Notes: generated by a model from the sequence alone, not told the origin. 39,492 nucleotides of DNA from an uncultured Chloroflexota bacterium (GCA_937876225.1 CALFIC010000058.1:1-39492), one strand, 5' to 3'. Positions 1 to 8,326 are shown, counted from the first letter of the stretch. Numbers and translations: made by a program.

Positions 1-1044
<1,044 letters not shown>

Positions 1045-1142
1045 TGGTAGAACCACACATTTGCATGTGTAGAACCGCCCACGCTGACAGAAACATTATT
1101 TGTTATATGGTCGTCACGATTCAGTTGTGAAGGTGCGGAGGC

Positions 1143-1180
1143 GATAAAAAATTGCCGACTTTGCAATCGGACTTTTTATC
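1143..1180 (-). other. Inverted repeat in the rRNA leader
   Basis: An 8-bp outer stem (gataaaaa / tttttatc) encloses an internal loop and a 4-bp stem (ccga / tcgg). It lies about 100 bases upstream of the 16S 5' end, inside the transcribed leader. On the minus strand the repeat is U-rich on its 3' side, so it could fold as a weak attenuator or as part of the leader processing structure. Only the symmetry is seen; the role is a guess. Confidence 0.35.
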
Positions 1181-1239
1181 TTCTCACTTGTTTTGTCGCC
1201 ACTTACTCGGTGAAGTAAGTTCTTTTGGCAACGTTTGAA

Positions 1240-1269
1240 AGTGTACCACAGATTGCATCGCTTTGTCAA
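1240..1269 (-). promoter_or_regulatory. Likely rRNA promoter, proximal
   Basis: On the minus strand a perfect -35 TTGACA (1269-1264) is followed after 18 bases by TACACT (1245-1240). It points at the 16S gene and would give a leader of about 190 bases. The -10 is a 4/6 match. It repeats the 18-base spacing of the distal promoter at 1345-1374, as expected for tandem rRNA promoters. Confidence 0.5.
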
Positions 1270-1344
1270 GGAGCAATTTGTTTTGACTTTCAGCAATCTC
1301 GGCGGTGACCGTTTCGATTGCGACGCCCCATGGCGGTAAAAAAG

Positions 1345-1374
1345 ATAATACCATGGATTGAATATGTTTGTCAA
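1345..1374 (-). promoter_or_regulatory. Likely rRNA promoter, distal
   Basis: On the minus strand TTGACA (1374-1369), an 18-base spacer and TATTAT (1350-1345) form a near-consensus sigma-70 promoter reading toward the 16S gene. It is about 105 bases upstream of the proximal promoter. The rest of 1381-1524 is AT-rich spacer in which I see no gene. Confidence 0.6.
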
Positions 1375-1524
1375 GCGGAATTTCATATGAATTTGATATT
1401 GACTTAATCAAATCCACTATTTGTTCTGATTAATCACACACCATGATCACTATTCGTCTCACATAACATACTTTTCGCAACATGATTCAACAGTTTTTTA
1501 TGATTGGAATCACCTAAATGGAAT

Positions 1525-1557
1525 AAAAAATAGCCGTAGATTAATTATCTACGGCTA
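1525..1557 (-). terminator. Rho-independent terminator of the ruvB-polX-HIT operon
   Basis: A perfect 11-bp stem, tagccgtagat (1531-1541) pairing with atctacggcta (1547-1557), has a 5-base loop. On the minus strand it is followed by six T residues (1530-1525). It lies 17 bases beyond the HIT gene stop, so it ends that operon before the rRNA promoter region. Confidence 0.9.
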
Positions 1558-1573
1558 CCGGGCTATGTACAAA

Positions 1574-1981
1574 CTAGAGTGCGCGGCTGATTTTGGCGAC
1601 AATCTCGGTAAATTCGGCTTGTGACAGCGATTTATGTTCCCAAAACTGCATCACACCGTCGTCTGTCCAGCGCGGAATAATATGCACGTGATAATGAAAT
1701 ACTGTCTGGCCAGCCGCCGCCCCATTGTTTTGCATGATATTGATGCCATCAGGCTGCAACGCTTGCTGGATTGCCGCTGCCACCCGTTGGGTGGTGCGGG
1801 CAGTCGCCAACAATTGTGCGTCGCTGAGTTCCGTCAGCGTCGCGACTTCGTTTTTGCAGATAACCAAGGTATGCCCTGGTGAGGCGGGCGCAATATCGAG
1901 GAAAGCCAATGTGTCAGCGTCTTCATATACCTTCAGTGCAGGAATTTCGCCATTGATAATGCGGGTAAAAATTGTCGCCAT
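1574..1981 (-). CDS. HIT family nucleotide hydrolase/transferase
   Basis: 135-aa protein of the histidine triad superfamily, small homodimeric enzymes that cleave nucleoside phosphoramidates or dinucleotide substrates. The C-terminal triad HYHVHII places the three histidines at about residues 96, 98 and 100, with the last taken as part of the active site and the middle one as the nucleophile by family rule. The N-terminus MATIFTRIINGEIPALKVYE is typical of the HinT/Hit branch. An upstream in-frame start at 2074 exists, but AAAGGAG six bases before the ATG at 1981 decides for the shorter protein, which also matches the usual length. It is the last gene of a minus-strand operon, 11 bases after the DUF5360-like gene. 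The exact substrate cannot be told. Confidence 0.93.
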   Translation of the reverse strand: MATIFTRIINGEIPALKVYEDADTLAFLDIAPASPGHTLVICKNEVATLTELSDAQLLATARTTQRVAAAIQQALQPDGINIMQNNGAAAGQTVFHYHVHIIPRWTDDGVMQFWEHKSLSQAEFTEIVAKISRAL

Positions 1982-1992
1982 TACATGCTCCT

Positions 1993-2370
1993 TTACGTGG
2001 GCTGTTTTTTGGTGTTTAATTGCCACAATGCAGGAATCGGAAAGATGAACAAATAGAGATTGGGGAGCCACCATCCCAAATCAAACTCACCACGGAATGC
2101 CCAAAACCCAATCGCCATCCCACCGGCAACCATCGTCAAGGTCAGCGATATGGTTTTGAGTGTATCGGATTGATGTGGTCGCAACAACGCCCACAAACCA
2201 GTGATTGACGCTAGTATATCTAATGGGAAGAACGACCAGTTCCACGCCACCATGAGTGGATTGTCATGCTCCGCATACAGCCATTCGGTAGGTAATAGAT
2301 GAAAAGCGACGGTAGTCCAATAGAGGATAAATCCGACATCAGCAATCCACATCAAGCGTTTCGTCCACAT
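1993..2370 (-). CDS. DUF5360-like small membrane protein (YvaD-type)
   Basis: 125-aa integral membrane protein with about four hydrophobic segments. The start MWTKRLMWIADVGFILYWTT, the middle NPLMVAWNWSFFPLD and the end FDLGWWLPNLYLFIFPI resemble, from memory, the Bacillus YvaD / DUF5360 family. No biochemical role is known to me. The ATG at 2370 is chosen because the longer open frame (to 2502) runs back into polX in another frame, whereas this start lies 14 bases after the polX stop with AAGGGA upstream. It is co-transcribed between polX and the HIT gene. Membrane location is clear; the family assignment is moderately sure. Confidence 0.75.
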   Translation of the reverse strand: MWTKRLMWIADVGFILYWTTVAFHLLPTEWLYAEHDNPLMVAWNWSFFPLDILASITGLWALLRPHQSDTLKTISLTLTMVAGGMAIGFWAFRGEFDLGWWLPNLYLFIFPIPALWQLNTKKQPT

Positions 2371-2384
2371 AACACCAAATTCCC

Positions 2385-4127
2385 TTACTTGTGACGCTCC
2401 CGCGCCAAATAACTCGTCAGCTGTGGCAACGACCACGTATTGATGACCTGCGCAGGCGTTGCGCCACCACGGCGAGCCGTCGCTACCCCTTGCTCGATCC
2501 AAGCATGATTGCTCACGTCGTGGGCGTCACTATTAACGCTAATCACCGCACCTGCCGCTAATGCAGCCTGAACCAATTCGCCGTCGATGTCGAGGCGGTC
2601 AGGGCCAGAGTTGACTTCGAGGGCTACGCCATGATGCGCCGCCGCCACAATTACTCGCTCCATGTCAACCGGCGCCCCCAAACGACCACCGAGGATGCGG
2701 CCACGAGGATGACCAATGATATCGACGGCTGGATGGGCAATGGCCTTAAGCAAACGCTGGGTAGCCACTTCAGGGGTTTGCCGGAGATTGATATGGGGCG
2801 ATGCCACCACTATGTCCAGCTCGTGCAATATGCCGTTGGGTAACGCCAAATGACCGTCGACCAAAATATCAACTTCGACGCCGTGTAACAGGTGAAAATC
2901 AACACCGGCGGCGTGGTATTCCGCATTGACCATATCGATTTCGAGGCGTTGGGCGCGTAAACGTTTGCTGTCGAGCCCATTGGTGACCCCAATCAAGGCG
3001 CCATGATCGGTAATGGCCGCATGAGTATATCCACGCACCCGGGCAGATTCGGCCATCTGGGCGATCGAGCCGTTGCCATCGCTCCAGGTAGTGTGCATGT
3101 GCAAATCGCCCTGCATATCGCCCAGCGCCAATAGTGGTGCGAGTGTCTGTGGCGGGAGGACGTCGGCGATATAGTATTCACGAAGCTCCGGGGGAATCCA
3201 TGCCATCCCCAGCAGCGCATACAATTGCACTTCATCGGGCACATCGTACACCACCCCGTGGCGGTATAAACCGTCACGGTCGAGCGTATACCCGTGGTGC
3301 AGGGCTTGTTTTTGCAACCACAAACGATGGGCATCGTTACCGGTATACATGGCCAAGGTGGCTCCCCACGTGGCGGGTGCGCAGACCTGGACCTCGAGGG
3401 TCATACCGTTTTGGAGGCGCGCCATTACCCGAGTCTCCTGCACCATCGGTTTGACCAACAGCGCGAGCGTACTTATCTGCACGGCACAGGCGCGCGGGTC
3501 GTGACTGACGACCACGATATCGAGGTCGCCAATGGTGGTTTGACCACGGCGTAGACTGCCGGCCCATGCGACATCGATGACGGCGGGCAGCTGGCGGATT
3601 TCGGTGAGCAAGGCCTGTCCCATTTGCCAGGCGTGGAGCAACAAGGTGCGTTCTTCGCGGTCGGCGACGGCATCGATGCCTTCACGGATGCCGGCCACAG
3701 TGCGGGCGCCAATGCCTTTGATTTGGGCTAAGCGCCCGTTATCGATGGCGTCGCGCAAATCGGCCAGTCCAGTAATACCGACTTCGTTGTAGAGGCGGCC
3801 GGCAGTGCGAGGGCCGATATGGGGCACACGCAACAATTCGCGCACGCCGACGGGCATACGTTCTTTGAGGCGGGAGTAGTATTCGATGTCGCCGGTCACA
3901 AACAACTCGGCGATTTTTTCGGCCATACCTTTGCTCAAGCCTTCGACGCGGTCAAGGTGTTGGTTTTGGTAGAGTTGCGTAATAGCCATTGGGGTATCGC
4001 TGACGGCGGTAGCGGCACGGCGATAGGCGATGACGCGGAAGCGATCTTCGCCGAGGATTTCCATCAAATCGGCAATAGCCGCAAAGAGTTGGGCAATATC
4101 GTGATTGGTGAATTCGTCAATATACAT
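2385..4127 (-). CDS. polX: DNA polymerase/3'-5' exonuclease PolX
   Basis: 580-aa family X DNA polymerase fused to a PHP phosphoesterase, acting in gap filling and base-excision repair. Domains in order: helix-hairpin-helix N-terminus (about 1-150, including VPHIGPRTAGRLY and IKGIGARTV), nucleotidyltransferase palm with GSLRRG (190-195) and DLDIV (Asp 201 and 203), then the PHP domain starting DLHMHTTWSDG (His 343 and 345) and ending with NSDAHD. Length matches the family. The third palm carboxylate, normally Asp in a vDLRv context, appears as Glu 245 in TLEVQV. The ATG at 4127 is preceded by AGGA overlapping the ruvB stop codon, so the two genes are tightly linked; the longer open frame to 4178 would overlap ruvB. 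Confidence 0.95.
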   Translation of the reverse strand: MYIDEFTNHDIAQLFAAIADLMEILGEDRFRVIAYRRAATAVSDTPMAITQLYQNQHLDRVEGLSKGMAEKIAELFVTGDIEYYSRLKERMPVGVRELLRVPHIGPRTAGRLYNEVGITGLADLRDAIDNGRLAQIKGIGARTVAGIREGIDAVADREERTLLLHAWQMGQALLTEIRQLPAVIDVAWAGSLRRGQTTIGDLDIVVVSHDPRACAVQISTLALLVKPMVQETRVMARLQNGMTLEVQVCAPATWGATLAMYTGNDAHRLWLQKQALHHGYTLDRDGLYRHGVVYDVPDEVQLYALLGMAWIPPELREYYIADVLPPQTLAPLLALGDMQGDLHMHTTWSDGNGSIAQMAESARVRGYTHAAITDHGALIGVTNGLDSKRLRAQRLEIDMVNAEYHAAGVDFHLLHGVEVDILVDGHLALPNGILHELDIVVASPHINLRQTPEVATQRLLKAIAHPAVDIIGHPRGRILGGRLGAPVDMERVIVAAAHHGVALEVNSGPDRLDIDGELVQAALAAGAVISVNSDAHDVSNHAWIEQGVATARRGGATPAQVINTWSLPQLTSYLARERHK

Positions 4128-4134
4128 GCATTTC

Positions 4135-5181
4135 CTAAAAAAAGCGGCGTTGTTCGCTGGTTTTGCCTTCGCCGGCATTGTCGGGGGCGGTGAGGCCGAG
4201 GTGTTCGTACGCTCGGCGGGTCACCACCCGGCCGCGGGGGGTGCGGTGGAGCATTCCCAATTGGAGCAAAAACGGTTCGTAGACATCTTCGACGGCGTCC
4301 ACTTCTTCGGCGAGAGCCGCGGCTAAAGTTGACAAACCGACCGGCCCACCGCCAAACATTTCGATGATTGAACGCATCAAGCGGCGGTCGTTTTCGTCAA
4401 GGCCGAGATGATCGATTTCGAGGCTGGTCAACGAGCGCACGGCGACTTCTTGGGTAATTACGCCATCGGCAACCACTTGGGCATAGTCACGCACTCGGCG
4501 GAGCAAGCGATTGACGATACGCGGGGTGCCGCGGCCGCGGGCGGCGATTTCACGGGCACCTTCGGGGGTCATCTGGACGCCAAGGATGCGTCCGGCGCGT
4601 ACCACGATGTCATTGAGGGCATCGACCGAATAAAACTCCATGCGCTGGACGAGCCCAAAGCGATCGCGCAAGGGCGAGGTCAACAACGCCAGGCGGGTCG
4701 TGGCGCCAATCACAGTGAATTTTGGCAGGCTGAGGCGCAGATTGCGGGCACCGGGACCTTTGCCCACCACGATATCGAGGGCGAAGTCTTCCATGGCAGG
4801 GTAGAGCACTTCTTCGATGGCGCGATTGAGGCGGTGAATTTCGTCGATAAACAAAATATCGCCTGGTTGCAGATTGGTCAAAATCGCCGCCAAGTCGCCT
4901 TGGCGTTCGATGGCAGGACCCGAGGTGATTTTGATTTGTACGCCCATTTCATTGGCCAAAATCATGGCAAGGCTGGTTTTGCCGAGTCCAGGCGGGCCAT
5001 AGAGCAGAGTGTGGTCGAGCGATTCGCTCCGGCCGCGAGCGGCATCGATGCTGATAGATATTTGTTCGACGACTTTTTCTTGGCCGATAAATTCTGATAA
5101 GCGCCGGGGGCGCAGGCTTTTTTCATCGTATTGTTCGTCGTCTGACGCATTGGGGGTAACGATCCGGGGCGGCTCAGACAT
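4135..5181 (-). CDS. ruvB: Holliday junction branch migration helicase RuvB
   Basis: 348-aa AAA+ motor that drives branch migration with RuvA at Holliday junctions. Walker A GPPGLGKT is at 62-69, Walker B ILFIDEIH at 109-116, sensor 1 GATTR at 159-163 and the arginine finger in LRDRFG around 171-176. The C-terminal winged helix includes ALAEEVDAVEDVYEPFLLQLG. Length is normal. The ATG at 5181 has GGAG nine bases upstream; in-frame ATG and GTG codons at 5196 and 5199 lack a good ribosome binding site. It is the first gene of the operon with polX; ruvA and ruvC are not in the window. Its upstream region is the repeat-rich spacer 5182-5501. Confidence 0.98.
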   Translation of the reverse strand: MSEPPRIVTPNASDDEQYDEKSLRPRRLSEFIGQEKVVEQISISIDAARGRSESLDHTLLYGPPGLGKTSLAMILANEMGVQIKITSGPAIERQGDLAAILTNLQPGDILFIDEIHRLNRAIEEVLYPAMEDFALDIVVGKGPGARNLRLSLPKFTVIGATTRLALLTSPLRDRFGLVQRMEFYSVDALNDIVVRAGRILGVQMTPEGAREIAARGRGTPRIVNRLLRRVRDYAQVVADGVITQEVAVRSLTSLEIDHLGLDENDRRLMRSIIEMFGGGPVGLSTLAAALAEEVDAVEDVYEPFLLQLGMLHRTPRGRVVTRRAYEHLGLTAPDNAGEGKTSEQRRFF

Positions 5182-5223
5182 AGCGAAACTCTCCATCACA
5201 TATCAGTCGTACCTACTGCAGGT

Positions 5224-5229
5224 ATTGTA
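5224..5229 (-). promoter_or_regulatory. Possible -10 box of ruvB
   Basis: TACAAT on the minus strand lies about 40 bases upstream of the ruvB ATG. No convincing -35 box is seen at the right distance, and no recognisable LexA operator. Weak evidence. Confidence 0.25.
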
Positions 5230-5245
5230 ACGTGAATTCGATTTG

Positions 5246-5420
5246 TCTCGCACAGGGCACACAACAATGACGGGCGCCATGAAATGACGCCCCTACTATC
5301 GCTATCGCGCACAGGGCACGCAGAGGACGCGGAGGCGTTTTGTTGATTGAGGTGCGCCGATGAAAAACTGATTGTGCGAAATGCTCTTTGTCTCGCACAG
5401 TGTACGCAGAGATGTACACA
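5246..5420. repeat. Dispersed 'cgcacag-g-gcacgcagag' repeat copies
   Basis: Three related stretches start near 5247 (tctcgcacagggcacacaa), 5305 (tcgcgcacagggcacgcaga) and 5391 (tctcgcacagtgtacgcaga). They resemble the short intergenic repeats of the type 'ctctgcgtcctctgcgtg' that I recall from several bacterial phyla. No coding potential is seen here. Together with the hairpin elements and the 20-bp tandem repeat they fill the spacer between the VTT gene and ruvB. Confidence 0.5.
5272..5296. repeat. Short palindromic intergenic element, copy 1
   Basis: The 25-base element gggcgccatgaaatgacgcc-cctac forms an imperfect hairpin (GGGCG / CGCCC stem, CAT / ATG inner stem). An identical copy lies at 5481-5505. 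Two exact copies within 230 bases of non-coding DNA suggest a REP-like mobile palindrome. Confidence 0.6.
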
Positions 5421-5422
5421 AC

Positions 5423-5487
5423 GCGCCGTCTCATCGTTCGGGGCGCCGTCTCATCGTTCGGGGCGCCGTCTCATCGTCCGGGGCGCC
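5423..5487. repeat. 20-bp tandem repeat, three units
   Basis: The unit gcgccgtctcatcgttcggg occurs three times head to tail at 5423-5442, 5443-5462 and 5463-5482 (third unit with one change, t to c), followed by a partial gcgcc. No spacers separate the units, so it is a simple tandem repeat and not a CRISPR array. Confidence 0.9.
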
Positions 5488-5505
5488 ATGAAATGACGCC
5501 CCTAC
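5481..5505. repeat. Short palindromic intergenic element, copy 2
   Basis: Second exact copy of the element at 5272-5296, directly following the tandem repeat and reaching into the stop codon (5502-5504) of the VTT gene. The hairpin could slow or end transcription of that operon, but there is no T-run after it on the minus strand. Confidence 0.55.
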
Positions 5506-6047
5506 GTACCGGCGACGACAAAAAAAGCGCCGACCAGGACAATGCCCAGCATGCGCACAAAACGCCCACAAAAAACGGCGCTGGCAAAGATCCAAAAGGG
5601 GACACCAAATGCACCTGCGGCCATCCCCGCCACATCAAACAAGGGGTTGGGTGGGGCAGACAAGGCAAATAACGCAACAAAGGCACGTACAGGGTGGGTC
5701 ATTTGGGCGGCGACCCAGCGCGAAAAGCGCGTGCTTTCGAAGGCCTGACGGCCACTCCGGCCCACTGCATAGCCACTGATTTCACCAACCACTGACCCTA
5801 GCCCGGCAGCCAATGCCACGAGCACGAGGTGATACAGGTCGTGGTATTGTTGGGCGATGTGCATGACGACGGGAATGTATGGCACGGGCACGATGATGGT
5901 GGCAGTGGCGAGGGCAGTGACACCAAAAACCCCGGCAATTGCATAATTGCCGAGGATGGTGTAATCGATAGGGATGAAATAGAAGCCCACGTTTATAGCA
6001 ACCATCAAGATGATCATACCGATGAGGGCATTACGACGTTGTGGCAC
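5502..6047 (-). CDS. VTT-domain (DedA/SNARE-associated type) membrane protein
   Basis: 181-aa polytopic inner-membrane protein. Hydrophobic stretches lie near 9-27, 33-60, 72-90, 118-140 and 145-178. The signature GSVVGEISGYAVGRSG (84-99) and the later SAPPNPLFDVAGMAAGAFGVPFW fit the VTT/DedA superfamily, linked to lipid scrambling and membrane homeostasis. The start is GTG at 6047, with AGGA four bases upstream overlapping the stop region of the anti-sigma gene; an ATG at residue 11 is an alternative. It is the last gene of the sigma-factor operon, six bases after the anti-sigma gene, which suggests a membrane-stress link (inference). Confidence 0.82.
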   Translation of the reverse strand: MPQRRNALIGMIILMVAINVGFYFIPIDYTILGNYAIAGVFGVTALATATIIVPVPYIPVVMHIAQQYHDLYHLVLVALAAGLGSVVGEISGYAVGRSGRQAFESTRFSRWVAAQMTHPVRAFVALFALSAPPNPLFDVAGMAAGAFGVPFWIFASAVFCGRFVRMLGIVLVGAFFVVAGT

Positions 6048-6053
6048 GAAATC

Positions 6054-6608
6054 CTACTTTTTAGTAGTGCGCTTGCGACTCCGAATTTGCCATGACCAAC
6101 GAGCAGTACCGCCTAGCACACCAGCTCCAGCAACTGCTCCCAGCCACGCCCATGGACTACCGGCAAGTGGAACCACATCAGATGTGATTAAAATTGCGTC
6201 ATCGGCAGGTGCGGCTTCTGTTGAAGGGCTTGTCACCGCCCCCTTGAGAACATGAGTGTCAGCTGGTTGCATTGCGACTGCGCCAAACAATAGACAGAAG
6301 CAGAGGCTCATTGCCACCCCAAGGGTGGGGAAGAGTTGTCCGCCAGGAGGGCTAATCAACCACCAGCGCCAACCACGAGCTTGATGGAGGCGCTGCGGAT
6401 CGATCCGGAGCGAGCGCGGTGGCTTGAGGGTAGGCATAGTGCGCATGGCATCTTGGGTCAAAGCCAGCTCAGTATATGCGTCTTGGAGCGCAACATCCGT
6501 TTGCATGCGTTGACGCAATGTAGCTGCATTGGTGGGTGATAATTCACCGTCGAGCAATGCGGACAATTGCTCCATATCTTGAGTGGTTAATGTGTGCTTG
6601 GTCTTCAT
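6054..6608 (-). CDS. Probable membrane anti-sigma factor
   Basis: 184-aa protein directly downstream (8 bases) of an ECF sigma factor. The N-terminus (about 12-45, MEQLSALLDGELSPTNAATLRQRM) resembles the cytosolic sigma-binding helices of RseA-type anti-sigma factors; no Zn-binding HxxxCxxC is present. One membrane segment lies near 92-112 (FPTLGVAMSLCFCLLFGAVAM) and a second near 148-165 (WAWLGAVAGAGVLGG), followed by a basic tail RSRKRTTKK. This would put both ends in the cytoplasm with a short Ser/Thr/Ala external loop. The role as anti-sigma factor is inferred from context and the N-terminal pattern. Confidence 0.8.
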   Translation of the reverse strand: MKTKHTLTTQDMEQLSALLDGELSPTNAATLRQRMQTDVALQDAYTELALTQDAMRTMPTLKPPRSLRIDPQRLHQARGWRWWLISPPGGQLFPTLGVAMSLCFCLLFGAVAMQPADTHVLKGAVTSPSTEAAPADDAILITSDVVPLAGSPWAWLGAVAGAGVLGGTARWSWQIRSRKRTTKK

Positions 6609-6616
6609 GATTTCAC

Positions 6617-7222
6617 CTACGTATTACTTTCAAGAGTATGACGCCTGACCCTCGGTAAGAGTTCCGCAGCCACAAGTAATTCACGTAATCGCGATCTGGC
6701 ACGATTGAGCCGAGATTTCACGGTACCGATATTTATGCCTGTCATATCGGCAATTTCTTGGTATGACAAGCCTTGGATGTCACTTAATATGATGACTTCG
6801 CGTTGGTCATCGGGGATTGCCCCCAAGGCCCCAGCGATGGTTTTTTGGAGTTCACTTTTCATCAAGGCCGCTTCGGGGCCATCACCGGTATCGGCGATTT
6901 GCATGGCCGGGGTATCGTCGTCGTCGCGCTCGAGGTCGAGTGACACGCTGGGACGGCGTTTTTGGCTACGCAACACGTCGCGACAGGCGTTAGCGACAAT
7001 CCGCATCAACCATGGCCGGAACTCACCACGGAGCGATGGCAAATGCTTATACGCCGAAATAAACGCATCTTGGGCGACATCGGCAGCAGCGTCAGCATCA
7101 CCCAACATGCGTACACATAAATTATAGGCGCGGGATTGATGGCGTTCGACGAGATCATTAAATGCCTCTGTATCACCGTCAAGCACCAACTGCACTAATT
7201 GTTGATCTTCGTACTGCACCAT
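6617..7222 (-). CDS. ECF-subfamily RNA polymerase sigma factor
   Basis: 201-aa sigma-70 family protein with regions 2 and 4 only. Region 2 (about 10-85) includes DVAQDAFISAYKHLPSLRG and FRPWLMRIVANACRD. Region 4 (about 130-185) includes IPDDQREVIILSDIQGLSYQEIA and the helix-turn-helix MTGINIGTVKSRLNRARSRLRE. An acidic linker (DLERDDDDTPAMQIAD) separates them. It should direct RNA polymerase to a small regulon and be held inactive by the downstream anti-sigma factor. Spacing is 18 bases after the phosphoesterase gene. No autoregulatory ECF promoter was recognised. Confidence 0.96.
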   Translation of the reverse strand: MVQYEDQQLVQLVLDGDTEAFNDLVERHQSRAYNLCVRMLGDADAAADVAQDAFISAYKHLPSLRGEFRPWLMRIVANACRDVLRSQKRRPSVSLDLERDDDDTPAMQIADTGDGPEAALMKSELQKTIAGALGAIPDDQREVIILSDIQGLSYQEIADMTGINIGTVKSRLNRARSRLRELLVAAELLPRVRRHTLESNT

Positions 7223-7240
7223 AAAACTCTTGGGCAGGCA

Positions 7241-8050
7241 TTATGCCTGCAACTCCTCACAATGTTCAACGTGAACAACGAATTTTTGGGTTTGCGGATC
7301 ATACACGTGGCGCCGAATCATTACTTGGGTCGCCGAAATTTCTACAGTGTTGTAGGCACACATATGACGCTCGCGTCCTTTGCCACGCCGTGATGTCGCC
7401 GTACCAGCCTGACAAATAATCGTACCGCGCGCTAACGACGGCACCAAATCACGCGTGTGTCCCACATACGACAAATGAATATGCCCCGTCATGACCACAT
7501 CTATCTGGCATTCGTCGAGCAAGGCGGCAATAGCTTTGGGATTGGCGACCCGATTACGCCGGCCGACGCCAGGAGGATTGACCAAATGGTGGTGCATCAC
7601 AACGACTCGACGATTACCGGCAGGGGCACTAGCGGCAGCGGTGCGGATATGGGCTTGCTGGGCTGGTGAAAGATAGCCACCATCTATCGTCCAACCAAAT
7701 GCCGTATTGGCGCCGATCAAGCTCACGCCAGCAAGATGCATCACCGGCATTAAATCGGTGCTGATGTGCGTGGTGTAATGCACGTAGGGATTGAACAAAC
7801 GATTCCAGACATTATAAAGCGGTACGTCGTGATTACCGGGCACCACAAAGCGTGGTTGGGGGGTTTGGGCGAGCCATGCCGTAATCGTCTGCCATTGGGC
7901 CAGCTCATCTGCACGTTGCACAAAATCACCCGAAACCACAAATACATCGGGGGCATAGGTGTGGGCATCACGAGCCACCACGGCGGCAATTTCGGCGGCG
8001 AAGGGTGGTCCCGCATGAACATCAGACACGTGCATCAGCCGGATTGTCAT
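7241..8050 (-). CDS. Calcineurin-like metallophosphoesterase
   Basis: 269-aa cytosolic phosphoesterase with the binuclear-metal motifs in order: HVSDVHAG (Asp 10, His 12), SGDF (Asp 42), PGNHD (72-75, Asn 73 and His 74), MHHH (around 152-154) and GHIH (189-192). No signal peptide. Members of this group include cyclic nucleotide phosphodiesterases of the CpdA/Icc type, but the substrate cannot be assigned. The ATG at 8050 overlaps the stop codon of a 44-aa membrane peptide gene (ATGA), implying translational coupling, and the gene is followed by the ECF sigma factor. Confidence 0.93.
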   Translation of the reverse strand: MTIRLMHVSDVHAGPPFAAEIAAVVARDAHTYAPDVFVVSGDFVQRADELAQWQTITAWLAQTPQPRFVVPGNHDVPLYNVWNRLFNPYVHYTTHISTDLMPVMHLAGVSLIGANTAFGWTIDGGYLSPAQQAHIRTAAASAPAGNRRVVVMHHHLVNPPGVGRRNRVANPKAIAALLDECQIDVVMTGHIHLSYVGHTRDLVPSLARGTIICQAGTATSRRGKGRERHMCAYNTVEISATQVMIRRHVYDPQTQKFVVHVEHCEELQA

Positions 8051-8181
8051 TGTTGTTCACCTGACGGCACAGAGCGGCTTTTTTGGATGGCGAGCAATAC
8101 AATCGCACGAAGCACCATGCCCCCACCGACAAAAATCGTCCCGACAAACAGGTACCGTACAATACCAAGCACAATATGCAT
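8047..8181 (-). CDS. 44-aa predicted membrane micro-protein
   Basis: A short frame starts MHIVLGIVRYLFVGTIFVGG and ends in a polar tail (KSRSVPSGEQQ). A continuous hydrophobic stretch at about 3-33 fits one membrane helix. The ATG at 8181 has GAGG four bases upstream, one of the better ribosome binding sites in the window, and the TGA overlaps the ATG of the phosphoesterase as ATGA. An extended -10 promoter lies 30 bases upstream. These three features make it a likely real gene despite its size. No family is recognised. It may anchor or regulate the coupled phosphoesterase (inference). Confidence 0.7.
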   Translation of the reverse strand: MHIVLGIVRYLFVGTIFVGGGMVLRAIVLLAIQKSRSVPSGEQQ

Positions 8182-8209
8182 ACCACCTCATTACAAACAT
8201 ATTGAGATA

Positions 8210-8218
8210 ATTGTAGCA
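8210..8218 (-). promoter_or_regulatory. Extended -10 promoter of the micro-protein/phosphoesterase/sigma operon
   Basis: On the minus strand ATGCTACAAT provides TG-N-TACAAT (-10 at 8215-8210). A recognisable -35 is lacking, as is common with extended -10 sites. A 12-base identical core (aattgtagcata on the plus strand) recurs at the cdaA promoter near 28996-29007. Confidence 0.55.
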
Positions 8219-8245
8219 TACCATACGCAGTTTTTTTTAAAAATA

Positions 8246-8254
8246 TGGCATAAT
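8246..8254 (+). promoter_or_regulatory. Extended -10 promoter of the glycosyltransferase gene
   Basis: TG-G-CATAAT (8246-8254) stands about 70 bases upstream of the ATG at 8327, after a T/A-rich tract. The -35 region is not conserved. It is divergent from the phosphoesterase operon promoter 30 bases away. Confidence 0.45.
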
Positions 8255-8326
8255 AGCCGTGTATTTATCCGTAAGCCATGTATACATCTCTACGGCAAGG
8301 CTGTTTTTTATCAAAAAGAGGATACG

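Noticed and set aside
1114..1417. Two overlapping minus-strand frames of 77-90 aa
   Set aside because: They cover the rRNA leader and promoters, have no ribosome binding site and no sensible composition.
4408..5097. 229-aa plus-strand frame
   Set aside because: Antisense shadow of ruvB, no start signals.
5423..5487. Possible CRISPR array
   Set aside because: Units are contiguous 20-mers without spacers.
7766..8326. 187-residue N-terminal extension of the glycosyltransferase
   Set aside because: It runs antisense to the phosphoesterase and micro-protein and across both promoters; the ATG at 8327 has a strong site and the family N-terminus.
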